This document shows, piece after piece, positions 48,582-57,400 of a DNA stretch of 64,000 bases (position 1 is the stretch's first letter; each line of letters opens with the position of its first letter). The notes beneath the pieces are model-generated. The model made no database searches, was not told where the DNA came from, and saw only the letters and a program-made list of their open reading frames with translations. The stretch spans positions 1 through 64,000 of the forward strand of contig CAVCTM010000003.1 in the NCBI GenBank assembly GCA_963605115.1, in the 5' to 3' direction. This stretch comes from SVKR01 sp963605115 (GTDB lineage: Bacteria; Bacillota; Clostridia; Oscillospirales; Oscillospiraceae). Both the position numbers and the translations under genes were made by a program.

Positions 48582-49949
48582 TCACAGCACAGCGTCGATG
48601 GCGTCGCGGACATTGCGGACCGGGATCAGCTCCAGACCGGCAGGCGCGGCGATCTCGCCGCGGACGTGGGCTGGAATGACACATTTTTTGAAGCCGAGGC
48701 GCGCGACCTCGGTCAGGCGCTGATTGAGCGCGCTCACGGAGCGGATCTCACCGGTAAGCCCGACCTCGCCGATGGCGGTGGTGTCGTAGCTGATGACGCG
48801 GTCGCGCGCGCTGGAGGCGAGCGCCAGCACCGTCGCGAGGTCCGCGGCGGGCTCGTCCAGCTCCAGACCGCCGATGACGTTGATATAGGCGTCGCTGCCG
48901 CTGAGCGTGATGCCGCCGCGCTTTTCCATGACGGCGAGCAGCAGCACGGCGCGGTTATAATCCATGCCGTTCGTGTTGCGCCGCGCGCCGGCGAAGCCGG
49001 AGGGAGCGACGAGCGCCTGAATTTCCGCCAGAATGGGCCGCGTGCCCTCCATCACACAGGTGACGCAGGTGCCGGGGCAGTTTTTCGGACGACCGGAGAG
49101 CAGCATTTCGGAGGGGTTCGGCACCTCGGCGAGACCGTTATCGACCATCTCGAACACGCCGATCTCGTTCGTGGAGCCAAAGCGGTTTTTCGCCGCGCGC
49201 AATATGCGGTAGGTCATCGCGCGGTCGCCCTCAAAATAGAGCACGCAGTCCACCATGTGCTCCAGCACCTTCGGACCCGCGATCGCGCCCTCTTTGTTGA
49301 CGTGACCGACGACGAAGCAGGTAAAGCCGCTGCTTTTCGCCGTCTGCATCAGTGCCATGGCGCAGTCCTTGACCTGACTGACGCTGCCCGGACCGCTCGT
49401 GAGATCACCGTTGAACATGGTCTGGATGGAGTCGATGATAACGACGTCCGGCTTCAGTTCGTCGATCGAGCGGAGCACATTGTCGAGGTTTGTCTCGGCG
49501 AGAACGTAGAGATTCTCCTTTTCCACGCCGAGACGCTGGGCGCGCAGCTTGAGCTGGCGCTGACTCTCCTCGCCGGTGACGTAGAGCACGCGCATCGCAT
49601 CGTCCAGCAGCCCGCAGATCTGGAGCAGCAGCGTGGATTTGCCGATGCCCGGCGCGCCGCCGACGAGCACCATGGAGCCGACGACGGCACCGCCGCCGAG
49701 CACGCGGTCCAGCTCGCCCATACCGGTGGAAAACCGGATCTCCTCCTGCGTGTCGACCTCACAAATCCGCTTCGGGCGGTTCAAGCCGGCGGCGCCCGCC
49801 GCCTTGACCGCGCCTGCCTTGCTCTTGTTCGGCGTGTCCGCCGGAGCCTCCACGACCGTGTTCCAGCGACCGCACGCAGGGCACTGACCGAACCATTTCG
49901 CCGTCTCATTGCCGCACTCCGTGCAGTAAAACTTTGTTTTGTCTTTCAT
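48582..49949 (-). CDS. radA: DNA repair protein RadA
   Basis: Branch-migration helicase of homologous recombination. 455 residues: C4 zinc motif CTECGNETAKWFGQCPAC (~9-26), RecA-like core with Walker A GAPGIGKST (~98-106), RadA-specific KNRFGS, and a C-terminal Lon-like domain (GLTGEIRSV...). ATG at 49949 follows AAGGAG; upstream in-frame codons overlap cwlD. Forms a run with cwlD and spoIVA on the same strand. Confidence 0.96.
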   Translation of the reverse strand: MKDKTKFYCTECGNETAKWFGQCPACGRWNTVVEAPADTPNKSKAGAVKAAGAAGLNRPKRICEVDTQEEIRFSTGMGELDRVLGGGAVVGSMVLVGGAPGIGKSTLLLQICGLLDDAMRVLYVTGEESQRQLKLRAQRLGVEKENLYVLAETNLDNVLRSIDELKPDVVIIDSIQTMFNGDLTSGPGSVSQVKDCAMALMQTAKSSGFTCFVVGHVNKEGAIAGPKVLEHMVDCVLYFEGDRAMTYRILRAAKNRFGSTNEIGVFEMVDNGLAEVPNPSEMLLSGRPKNCPGTCVTCVMEGTRPILAEIQALVAPSGFAGARRNTNGMDYNRAVLLLAVMEKRGGITLSGSDAYINVIGGLELDEPAADLATVLALASSARDRVISYDTTAIGEVGLTGEIRSVSALNQRLTEVARLGFKKCVIPAHVRGEIAAPAGLELIPVRNVRDAIDAVL

Positions 49950-49977
49950 ATCGGAATCTCCTTGGTGTGATGGTTTT

Positions 49978-50679
49978 TCAGATTTCCGCGCCGAGAAATT
50001 GCAGATACGATGCCGCGAGCACAAGCGCGAGCTGCGTCTGGCAGTCCGGCGTTTTGAGCCGGGCGAGCTCCTCCGGGTTTGAGAGAAAGCCGCACTCGAC
50101 TAAAACGGCGGGACAGCGGACGCTTTTCATCAGATAGATGCTGTCCGAGATCGGCGCGGCGACGCGGCGGTTATCCGGGCAGAGGCAGCGCGTCAGCGCG
50201 TCCTGCACCAGCGCGGCGAGCGCCTCGGAGCCCTCCTCCCTGCCGTAAAGCGCCTGCGCGCCGTGGGGACGGGTGTCCGGAAATTTGTTCTGGTGGATGC
50301 TGATGAGCACCGCATTCGGCAGCGCATTGATGAGTGCGACGCGCTGCTGCTGGTCCCAGACCTTTTTCGCGTGGATCGTGGACGCAGACTCCGGATAATC
50401 GAGCGCCTCGGCGCTGCGCGTCAGAGTGCTGGGCAGACCGAGCAGCCCGGCGGCAGCCTTCATCCGCAGCGCGATCGCGAGGTTGATCCCGCTCTCTACG
50501 GTGCCGTCCGCCGCGACCGCACCGCCGTCCGCGCCGCCGTGACCTGCGTCGATGACGAGCACGCTGGCGCTTTCCAGCGCGGCGGGAACAGCGGCGCGGC
50601 GCGGTGCGGCATGGAACATTATCGCAGTTATCCCGGCAAAAAGCAAGGCGGCGGAGACGCAAATGAGCCTTTTTTTCAA
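49978..50679 (-). CDS. cwlD: N-acetylmuramoyl-L-alanine amidase, CwlD type
   Basis: Amidase_3 enzyme; CwlD cleaves the stem peptide for muramic-delta-lactam formation in the spore cortex. 233 residues, N-terminal signal/anchor (~5-22). Zinc ligands: DAGHGGADGG (His), E in GTVESGINLAIAL, SIHQNKF (His), and catalytic Glu in VLVECGFLSNPEE. TTG start at 50679 with a weak RBS. It follows spoIVA by 15 bp and may share its mother-cell promoter. Confidence 0.9.
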   Translation of the reverse strand: MKKRLICVSAALLFAGITAIMFHAAPRRAAVPAALESASVLVIDAGHGGADGGAVAADGTVESGINLAIALRMKAAAGLLGLPSTLTRSAEALDYPESASTIHAKKVWDQQQRVALINALPNAVLISIHQNKFPDTRPHGAQALYGREEGSEALAALVQDALTRCLCPDNRRVAAPISDSIYLMKSVRCPAVLVECGFLSNPEELARLKTPDCQTQLALVLAASYLQFLGAEI

Positions 50680-50694
50680 AGTTTTTCCGTGCTT

Positions 50695-52179
50695 TCAGAG
50701 CAGAATGCAGATGAGTCCGCCGCTGCCCTCATTGATGATGCGCTGCACGGTGCATTGCAGCTTGCTCTGCGCGTCGTCCGGCATGGCGCGGATCTTGTTG
50801 GTGAGCCCCTCCCCTGCAATATCGTTCAGGGACTTGCCAAAAATGTTGCTCTCCCAGATGCGGTTGATATCGCCGTCGTAGCCCTGAAGCAGGAAGTTGA
50901 TGACCTCCTCGGAGGCTTTTTCGCCGCCGATGGCGGGAGAGACCTCCGTCTCAATATTCGCCATGATCATATGAATGCTCGGTGCGCTCGCCTTCAGCTT
51001 CACGCCGTAGCGCCCTCCCTGCCGCACGATCTGCGGCTCGGCGAGGGTCATCTCCTCGATCGTCGGCATCACGATGCCGTAGCCCTTGGTGCGCACGTCC
51101 TCAAGTGCCTCGTGAACGCGCTCATACTCTCCTTTCAGCCCGCTGACGGAGCGGAGCAGCGCCATCAGGTCGCGGTCGGAGCGGATCTCGAAGCCGGATT
51201 CGCTGCTGAGCGTTTCATAATAGAGCTGCGGCAGCAGCGCCACGGACACGCGGACGCAGCCGCAGCCGAGCTCCAGCGCGTTCACCTCCGCGCGCTCCAC
51301 ACTTCCGTTCTCGCGGATGGCGGCGGCGAGGTGCTCAGCATCGCCGATCGTTTCGATCCCCTCCGCCGTGGACAGGATCGTGCCGTAAAGCGCGCTGCGC
51401 ACCTCGTTTTCCGCGCTGAGCGCGTCCATCCATGCCGGGAGCGTGATCTCATAGCGCTGCACCGGGAACTCATAGAGCAGGTCACGCAGCAGCGCGGCAA
51501 AGTCCTCCGCCTCCAGCTGCTGGCAGTTCACAGGGACACAGCGGCGGCCGTAGCGCACCTCCAGCTCCGCGGCGAGCGCCTGAGAGCCCTCGCTCTCCGG
51601 CTCGGCGCAGTTGAGCAGAATGAGATAGGGCTTGCCGATCGCGGCGAGCTCCTGCGCGGCGCGCTCCTCCGGCGCGGCGTAATCCTCGCGTGCGATGCCG
51701 CTGATGCTGCCGTCCGTCGTGACAAGGATCCCGACGGTGGAGTGGTCCGCGATGACGCGGCGCGTCCCCTCCTCGGCTGCCTGCGTCATGGGGATCTCGT
51801 GGTCATACCACGGCGTCATCACCTGCCGCTCCCTGCCGTCCTCCAGGTTTCCCATCGCGCCGTTCACCATATATCCCACGCTGTCCACCAGCCGCACGCG
51901 GCAGACGCTTCCCTCGCCGAGCGAGAGCTCTACGGGCTTTTCCGGCACGAATTTCGGCTCCGCGGTCATAATGGTGCGGCCGGAGCCGCTCTGCGGCAGC
52001 TCGTCGCGGGCGCGCTCGCGTGCATAAACGTCGTCCAGTCCCGGCAGCACCATCGTCTCCATAAAACGCTTGATAAAGGTGGATTTTCCGGTGCGTACCG
52101 GTCCGACAACGCCGATATAGATGCTGCCGCCCGTGCGCTCCGCCATCTCCTGATAAATTGCGGTCTCGGTCATGATCAT
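50695..52179 (-). CDS. spoIVA: Stage IV sporulation protein A
   Basis: ATPase that polymerises on the forespore to anchor the coat and cortex. 494 residues, the family length. N-terminal TRAFAC-like domain with Walker A GPVRTGKSTF (~22-31), VDSVGYMVNGAMGN (switch/Walker B region), middle domain and the conserved C terminus ending GLICIL. ATG at 52179 is 5 nt after GGAGG; ATG at 52173 is an alternative. A sigma E-like promoter is placed at 52219-52247. Confidence 0.95.
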   Translation of the reverse strand: MIMTETAIYQEMAERTGGSIYIGVVGPVRTGKSTFIKRFMETMVLPGLDDVYARERARDELPQSGSGRTIMTAEPKFVPEKPVELSLGEGSVCRVRLVDSVGYMVNGAMGNLEDGRERQVMTPWYDHEIPMTQAAEEGTRRVIADHSTVGILVTTDGSISGIAREDYAAPEERAAQELAAIGKPYLILLNCAEPESEGSQALAAELEVRYGRRCVPVNCQQLEAEDFAALLRDLLYEFPVQRYEITLPAWMDALSAENEVRSALYGTILSTAEGIETIGDAEHLAAAIRENGSVERAEVNALELGCGCVRVSVALLPQLYYETLSSESGFEIRSDRDLMALLRSVSGLKGEYERVHEALEDVRTKGYGIVMPTIEEMTLAEPQIVRQGGRYGVKLKASAPSIHMIMANIETEVSPAIGGEKASEEVINFLLQGYDGDINRIWESNIFGKSLNDIAGEGLTNKIRAMPDDAQSKLQCTVQRIINEGSGGLICILL

Positions 52180-52218
52180 CCCGTCCTCCGTTTTTGGCGA
52201 TATGCCTTGATTTGTACA

Positions 52219-52247
52219 AGGATATGCTTTTCCAAAAGCAGCTATGA
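52219..52247 (-). promoter_or_regulatory. Sigma E-like promoter of spoIVA
   Basis: Minus strand TCATAGC (52247-52241), 14-bp spacer, CATATCCT (52226-52219). This resembles the mother-cell sigma E consensus (TCATATT-N14-CATACAT), and spoIVA is a classic sigma E target. Confidence 0.5.
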
Positions 52248-52255
52248 CCAAAAAA

Positions 52256-52289
52256 GACGTCCGGGCTAAAAGCCCGGACGCCTCTTTTA
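52256..52289. terminator. Terminator of the duplicated-module gene
   Basis: GTCCGGGCT (52259-52267) pairs with AGCCCGGAC (52271-52279), with A- and T-rich flanks on either side. Confidence 0.85.
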
Positions 52290-52304
52290 ACTGTAAGGGG
52301 TGAA

Positions 52305-55300
52305 TCACCCAAGCGTGACCCAGATCGCGGCGCGGATGCCGCCTTCAGGATCGGTGACGCCCTCCGTGGGACCGTGGTAGTCGATCTGACCGTTCGCGGT
52401 GACGCATGCCTGAACGTCCTTGGCCTCGCCGGGAGAACGCAGGTGCCACCAGCAGGCGTTGCCCTCGCTGTCCTTCGCGACCGTAACGCCGGTGAAGTCA
52501 AGGAGGTAAACGCCCGCCTCGTCCAGACTCAGCAGGAACACCTTGTCGGTCGTGGCGTTGCCGCCGCGGATGCCGTACTTGGAGTTGGACTTGTTATCGA
52601 GCGTGACCTCGGCGATCTTCGCCTTTTCCTCGGCGGAGAAGGTCTTCTCATAGAACTCACCGTTCAGATAAGCGCGCAGCTCGCTCTCCTCCCAAGTAAC
52701 ATCGCCGCCGGCGGCGTGGTAAGCGCGCTTTTCGAGCACGTCCTGACTCAGAAGCAGGGTCTTGCCGTCCTTCTTATCAATGGCGTACCACTTGATGCCG
52801 GCAAACTCCACAGTGGCGTAGTAGTCGGCGATGCTGCCGCCGCCGGTCTGACCGCCGCTGGTCTTGTCGCTCGTCTTGCCAGCCTGCATATCGCGCAGCA
52901 GCTCGGCGGAGACCTTCACAAATTCCTCCGCGCAGCCGGCAGCGCCGCCGGCGCGCTTGGCTTCCCAAGTGTCGCGCTCATAGCCCTTCTCATCGGGCAT
53001 GTACTTCTGGTCGCCGTTTAAGAAGCTGACGAGCAGGGTGTGCTTGTAGGGAGAAGCCTCCCAGAGCTGGAGCTCAGTGACGGCGTTGACCTCAGGCTTG
53101 AAGCCGACGAGGGCGACGTCCTTGCCGATCTGAAGCCCGGTGACGTCCACGGTGATCTCGCCGTCGCCCGCCTTGTTCGCCCAAGTGAAGCTCGTGGCGG
53201 ACTGGAGCAGCTCCGGCGCGTTGTCGGTGCAGGCGATGTCCTTCGCGATGGCGATGGCATCGGTGCCCATGACCTCGCCCTGCTCCTCCATGAGGGCGAT
53301 GCCCTCCTCGACGCTCAGCTTGACCTCCTTGGCCTCGCCGTTCTCATCGAGCTCATAGTACATGGCGGTCTTCGCCGGGATCTGGTCGCCGGCGGCGGGC
53401 ATGCAGAACATCGCCGGAACGCCGAATTCCTTCTCCATCATGACGCAGGCATAGCCCGGAACGTCCGCGGAGATCTTACGGGTGTTGGTTTCCTTCTCAA
53501 CGTTGTCGATGCAGGTCGGCTTGATGCCGTAGCTGATAAAGAAGCCGATGGGCTTGCCGTCCAAAGAGTCGAAGCGGAGAATGGTCATGGTCTTGTTGCT
53601 CTCAAGCTCGCTGCCGAGACCGTAGTACCATTTGCCGCCCAGCTCAATGTCGCGGTTGGCGTTGACGTCGCAGGTGCCGGTGCCGACGCCCATGACGGCG
53701 GGCTGATAGCTCTCAGCCGCCTGCTCCGCCGCGGCGGTGATCGCGTCGCGGACGCTCTTCAGATACATTTCGTTCTTGTCCTGCTCGCTGGGGGCGTGCA
53801 TGGTCGTGATGGCGTGGGTGGCGTGGACCCAAATGCGGCTTTCGGGAACGCCGCACTTCTCGCTGACGACCTGCTTGCAGATCTGGATGGCTTCGCTGGA
53901 AGCGTTGACCAGCTCCAGAGAGACGATGGCGCTCTTCGTGCCTTTGCCGAGGACGAGCACGCGGGCGTAAGGATCGTCGTTGACCTCTCCGCTGAAGCCC
54001 TCCATCGGGAACATCGCCGCGTCGAACTTCATCGCCGCCGCGCCCGCGCCAGCCTTCAGGACGACGTTCTTGGCGGAGGTGATGTTCACGGTGCTCGCAG
54101 CGTCGTCCCAGCTGACCTCGCAGCCGAGCGCCTCGCAGACGGCACGGATGGGCAGATAGGTGCTGCCGTTCAGGATGAACGGCTCGACGGTCTTGCCGTT
54201 AGCGTCCGTCGGGGTGATGACGCTGCCGTTGATCTCGATCTTGATGCCGCGATAGGTAACGTTCGCGGTCAGGGTCTCATTGTGGCCCGTGTAGGGCTTG
54301 CTCGCCGCCTCGCAGCGGTTTTTGATGTTGGTGAGCATCTCGGCGGAGACCTCCACGAACTTTTCTGCGCAGCCGGCAGCGCCGCCGGCGCGCTTGGCTT
54401 CCCAAGTGTTGCGCTCATAGGCCTTCTCATCGGGCATATACTTCTGGTCGCCGTTCAGGAAGCTGACGAGCAGGGTGTTCTCATACGGGGACTTCTCCCA
54501 GAGCTGAAGCTCGGTGATGGCGTTGACCTCAGGCTTGAAGCCGACGAGGGCGACATCCTTGCCGATCTGCATGCCGGAGACCGCGATCGCGACCTCGCCG
54601 TCGCCGGCTTTGGTCGGATAGGTGAAAGCGGTGTTCTGCACGGCGATCTCAGGGGTCCTGTCGGTGCAGGTGATGCCCTTCGCGATAGCGATGGCGTCGT
54701 CGCCCATGACCTTGCCCTGCTTTTCCATCAGAGCGATGCCCTCGCCGACGGTCAGCTGGACCTCTTTGGCTTCGCCGTTCTCATCGAGCTCCCAGTACAT
54801 GGCGGTCTCCGCCGGGATCTGGTCGCCGGCAGCCGGCATGCAGAACATCGCCGGAGCGCCGAACTCCTTCTCCATCATAACGCAGGCATAGCCCGGAACG
54901 TCCGCGGAGATCTTGCGGGTGTTCTGGGATTTTTCAACGTTGTCGATGCAGGTCGGCTTGATGCCGTAGCTGATGAAGAAGCCGATGGGCTTGCCGTCCA
55001 GAGAGTCGAAGCGCAGAATGGTCATGGTCTTGTTGCTCTCAAGCTCGCTGCCGAGACCGTAGTACCACTGACCGTTCAGCTCAATGTCGCGGTTGGCGTT
55101 GACGTCGCAGGTGCCGGTGCCGACGCCCATGACGGCGGGCTGATAGCTCTCAGCCGCCTGCTCCGCCGCGGCGGTGATCGCGTCGCGGACGCTCTTCAGA
55201 TACATTTCGTTCTTGTCCTGCTCGCTGGGGGCGTGCATGGTCGTGATGGCGTGGGTGGCGTGGACCCAGATGCGGCTTTCGGGAACGCCGCACTTCTCGC

Positions 55301-55808
55301 TCACGACTTCCTTGCAGATCTGGATCGCCTCGGCGGAGGCGTTGACCAGCTCAAGGGAGACGATCGCGGTCCTGGTGTTGCTGCCGAGGACGAGCACGCG
55401 GGCGTAGGGGTCATCGTTGACCTCGCCGCTGAAGCCCTCTACCGGGAACATCGCCGCGTCGAACTTCATCGCCGCCGCGCCTGCGCCGGCATAGAGCTCG
55501 TCGGTGCTCTCCGTGTCCGCAGACTCAATGGAGACGGTGCTGGTCGCGTCCGTCCACTTGACGTCGCAGCCGAGCGCCTCCGCCACGGCACGGACCGGAA
55601 GATAGGTGCTGTCATTCAGAATGACAGGCTCCGTCACCGCGCCCGTCACGTCGGTCGGGGTGATGGTCTCTCCGTCGATGGAGATCTGGATGCTGCGGTA
55701 AGTAAGCGAAGCGGCGCCGCCGTTCGTACCGTCCGCAGATGCGGTGACCGGCGCTGCCACAAGGCAGATCACCAGAATGACCGCAAGCCATCTGCTGAGT
55801 TTTTTCAT
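52305..55808 (-). CDS. Secreted protein with two stalk-plus-ceramidase-like modules and a DUF6273-type C terminus
   Basis: 1,167 residues with a signal peptide (~1-25). Each module starts with a copper-amine-oxidase-N-like (stalk) domain (TYLPVRAVAEALGCDV, TYLPIRAVCEALGCEV) and continues with ~380 residues like the neutral/alkaline ceramidase N domain: AGAGAAAMKFDAAMFP, YARVLVLG, then RIWVHATHAITTMHAPSE with candidate metal His. Module 1 is ~35-515, module 2 ~515-985; over ~400 residues they are nearly identical. The C terminus (~1000-1167; GIKWYAIDKKDGKTLLLSQDVLEKRAYH, SPG) resembles DUF6273. RBS AAGGAGAAC. Possible lipid or amide hydrolase at the cell surface; activity unproven. Confidence 0.82.
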   Translation of the reverse strand: MKKLSRWLAVILVICLVAAPVTASADGTNGGAASLTYRSIQISIDGETITPTDVTGAVTEPVILNDSTYLPVRAVAEALGCDVKWTDATSTVSIESADTESTDELYAGAGAAAMKFDAAMFPVEGFSGEVNDDPYARVLVLGSNTRTAIVSLELVNASAEAIQICKEVVSEKCGVPESRIWVHATHAITTMHAPSEQDKNEMYLKSVRDAITAAAEQAAESYQPAVMGVGTGTCDVNANRDIELNGQWYYGLGSELESNKTMTILRFDSLDGKPIGFFISYGIKPTCIDNVEKSQNTRKISADVPGYACVMMEKEFGAPAMFCMPAAGDQIPAETAMYWELDENGEAKEVQLTVGEGIALMEKQGKVMGDDAIAIAKGITCTDRTPEIAVQNTAFTYPTKAGDGEVAIAVSGMQIGKDVALVGFKPEVNAITELQLWEKSPYENTLLVSFLNGDQKYMPDEKAYERNTWEAKRAGGAAGCAEKFVEVSAEMLTNIKNRCEAASKPYTGHNETLTANVTYRGIKIEINGSVITPTDANGKTVEPFILNGSTYLPIRAVCEALGCEVSWDDAASTVNITSAKNVVLKAGAGAAAMKFDAAMFPMEGFSGEVNDDPYARVLVLGKGTKSAIVSLELVNASSEAIQICKQVVSEKCGVPESRIWVHATHAITTMHAPSEQDKNEMYLKSVRDAITAAAEQAAESYQPAVMGVGTGTCDVNANRDIELGGKWYYGLGSELESNKTMTILRFDSLDGKPIGFFISYGIKPTCIDNVEKETNTRKISADVPGYACVMMEKEFGVPAMFCMPAAGDQIPAKTAMYYELDENGEAKEVKLSVEEGIALMEEQGEVMGTDAIAIAKDIACTDNAPELLQSATSFTWANKAGDGEITVDVTGLQIGKDVALVGFKPEVNAVTELQLWEASPYKHTLLVSFLNGDQKYMPDEKGYERDTWEAKRAGGAAGCAEEFVKVSAELLRDMQAGKTSDKTSGGQTGGGSIADYYATVEFAGIKWYAIDKKDGKTLLLSQDVLEKRAYHAAGGDVTWEESELRAYLNGEFYEKTFSAEEKAKIAEVTLDNKSNSKYGIRGGNATTDKVFLLSLDEAGVYLLDFTGVTVAKDSEGNACWWHLRSPGEAKDVQACVTANGQIDYHGPTEGVTDPEGGIRAAIWVTLG
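52890..55715 (-). repeat. Large tandem intragenic duplication (period ~1,437 bp)
   Basis: Copy 1 (~54330-55715) and copy 2 (~52890-54268) share long identical DNA runs, for example around 53704-53830 and 55141-55267, offset by 1,437 bp (479 codons). The N-terminal stalk parts differ more and carry a 3-codon length change. Recent duplication or ongoing gene conversion is likely. Confidence 0.9.
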
Positions 55809-55906
55809 TGCTGTTCTCCTTCATACCCTTCTGTTTTTTGGCAGAAAAGCGCGACGAAATTTGTTAGATAAGTCAAATTTCTCCACTCTGATTCTGCCCT
55901 TCTTGT

Positions 55907-55935
55907 ATAATACTACAACACATAGCAAAAAGCAA
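55907..55935 (-). promoter_or_regulatory. Promoter of the duplicated-module gene
   Basis: Minus strand TTGCTT (55935-55930), 17-bp spacer, TATTAT (55912-55907). The stretch 55936-55970 contains a repeated GGTGGAAAA(A/T)A element and nothing else recognisable. Confidence 0.6.
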
Positions 55936-55970
55936 GGTGGAAAAAAGCGACAAAAGGTGGAAAATAACGA

Positions 55971-56004
55971 CATAAGCGCCCTGCCGTTCGGCAGGGCGCT
56001 TATG
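55971..56004 (-). terminator. Terminator of the ydjGHI-like operon
   Basis: 15-bp perfect stem (55971-55985 with 55990-56004), loop of 4, with a T-rich run beyond it on the minus strand. Confidence 0.85.
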
Positions 56005-56027
56005 TGCTTAAGTGAAGTCGGTTTTTA

Positions 56028-57344
56028 TCAGACGATATCCCCGTCGTCGAACGGGTCGCCGCATTCGGGGCAGAACTTCGGCGGGTGCGCCGGGTCCTCA
56101 GGGGTCCAGCCGCACTTGTCGCACTTATACTGCGGAACACCGGCGGGCTTCTTCGCGCCGCACTCGGAGCAGAACTTGCCCTGGTTCACCGCGCCGCAGG
56201 CGCACTTCCAGCCGTTTTCCTCCGGCTTCTTTGCGCCGCACTCCGGGCAGAACTTGCCTGTAGCGGTCGCGCCGCAGGGACATTTCCAACTGCCTGCTGC
56301 GGGAGCAGCGGGAGCAGCGGGAGCGGCGGTCTGCTGCTGGGCGCCCATCTGGTAGAGACCCGCCATCTGGTTCCCTGCCATGCCGCCTGCCATGCCCATG
56401 CCCATGAAGGCGTTGACGGCGCCGTTCTGGTTCGCGGCGGCGGCCTTCATCGCGTCGCCCGTCGCGCCGGCGAGGTGCGCCGCCGCGCGGGTCGGGTCCA
56501 TGAACGCCGCGTTGCGCTGCATCTCCTTGATCATCTTCTCGTCGTCCTCGTTGACCTTCACGCTGGAAACGCCGACGCTGACGATCTCAATGCCGCGGAC
56601 TTGAGTCCATTTTTCGCTCAGGAGCTCCTTGAGCACGCCGGCGAGCTCCGTGGTGTGGCCGGGCAGCGCGCTGTAGCGGATGCCCATCTCGCTGATGCGG
56701 GCAAAGGCGGGCTGGAGCTCGGTGAGCAGCTCGGTCTTCATCTGGCTGTCGATCTCGTCGCGGGTATAGTCGAGGGTGACGTTGCCGCAGACGTTGGTGT
56801 AAAACAGCAGCGGGTTCACGAGCTTGTAGCTGTATTCGCCGAAGCAGCGGACGGAGATGTCGATATCAATGCCCGCGCGCTGGTCCACGACGCGGAACGG
56901 CACCGGGGAGGGCGTGCCGTACTTGTTGCCGACGACCTCCTTGGTGTTGAAGTAGTAAACACGCTGGTCCTTGGGGGCTTCGCCGCCGTAAGTGAAACGC
57001 TTGCCGATGTTCTTGAACACATCGACGATGCTCTGCCCCAGCTTGCCGCTGAAGATGCTGGGTTCCGTGGAGCTGTCATAGACGAACTCGCCCGGCTCGG
57101 CGCAGACCTCGACGATCTTGCCCTGCTCGACGATGAGCATGCACTGACCGTCCGCGACCGCGATCACGGAGCCGTTGCTGATGATGTTGTCCTCGCCCTT
57201 GGTGTTGCTGGAGCGGTCCCCGGTCTTTTTCTTGCCCTTGACCGCGAGCACGTCCACGGGCAGAGCCTCACAGTAGAAGTATTCCTTCCACTGGTCCGCC
57301 ATCACGCCGCCGACACTGCCGAGCGCTGCTTTGATAAGTCCCAT
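56028..57344 (-). CDS. SPFH-domain protein with C-terminal zinc ribbons (YdjI-like)
   Basis: 438 residues. SPFH/virion-core-like domain at ~1-310 (EALPVDVLAVKGKKK near the start; FVYDSSTEPSIFSGKLGQSIVDVFKNIGKRFTYGG; GIDIDISVRCFGEYSYKLVNP), then an Ala/Gly/Met-rich linker and three double-Cys zinc ribbons (CPCGATATGKFCPECG, CACGAVNQGKFCSECG, CDKCGW...CPECG). YdjI of Bacillus helps recruit PspA to the membrane with YdjG and YdjH. The same three-part order is seen here. ATG at 57344 with AAAGGAGC. Confidence 0.85.
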   Translation of the reverse strand: MGLIKAALGSVGGVMADQWKEYFYCEALPVDVLAVKGKKKTGDRSSNTKGEDNIISNGSVIAVADGQCMLIVEQGKIVEVCAEPGEFVYDSSTEPSIFSGKLGQSIVDVFKNIGKRFTYGGEAPKDQRVYYFNTKEVVGNKYGTPSPVPFRVVDQRAGIDIDISVRCFGEYSYKLVNPLLFYTNVCGNVTLDYTRDEIDSQMKTELLTELQPAFARISEMGIRYSALPGHTTELAGVLKELLSEKWTQVRGIEIVSVGVSSVKVNEDDEKMIKEMQRNAAFMDPTRAAAHLAGATGDAMKAAAANQNGAVNAFMGMGMAGGMAGNQMAGLYQMGAQQQTAAPAAPAAPAAGSWKCPCGATATGKFCPECGAKKPEENGWKCACGAVNQGKFCSECGAKKPAGVPQYKCDKCGWTPEDPAHPPKFCPECGDPFDDGDIV

Positions 57345-57400
57345 ATGTAGTTGCTCCTTTCGATTTTTAACGGATTTGTATATGGAAAGTTGTTCTGCGC

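Noticed and set aside
53040..55871. A 943-codon plus-strand frame opposite the duplicated-module gene
   Set aside because: Antisense shadow; its internal repeats only mirror the duplication on the coding strand.
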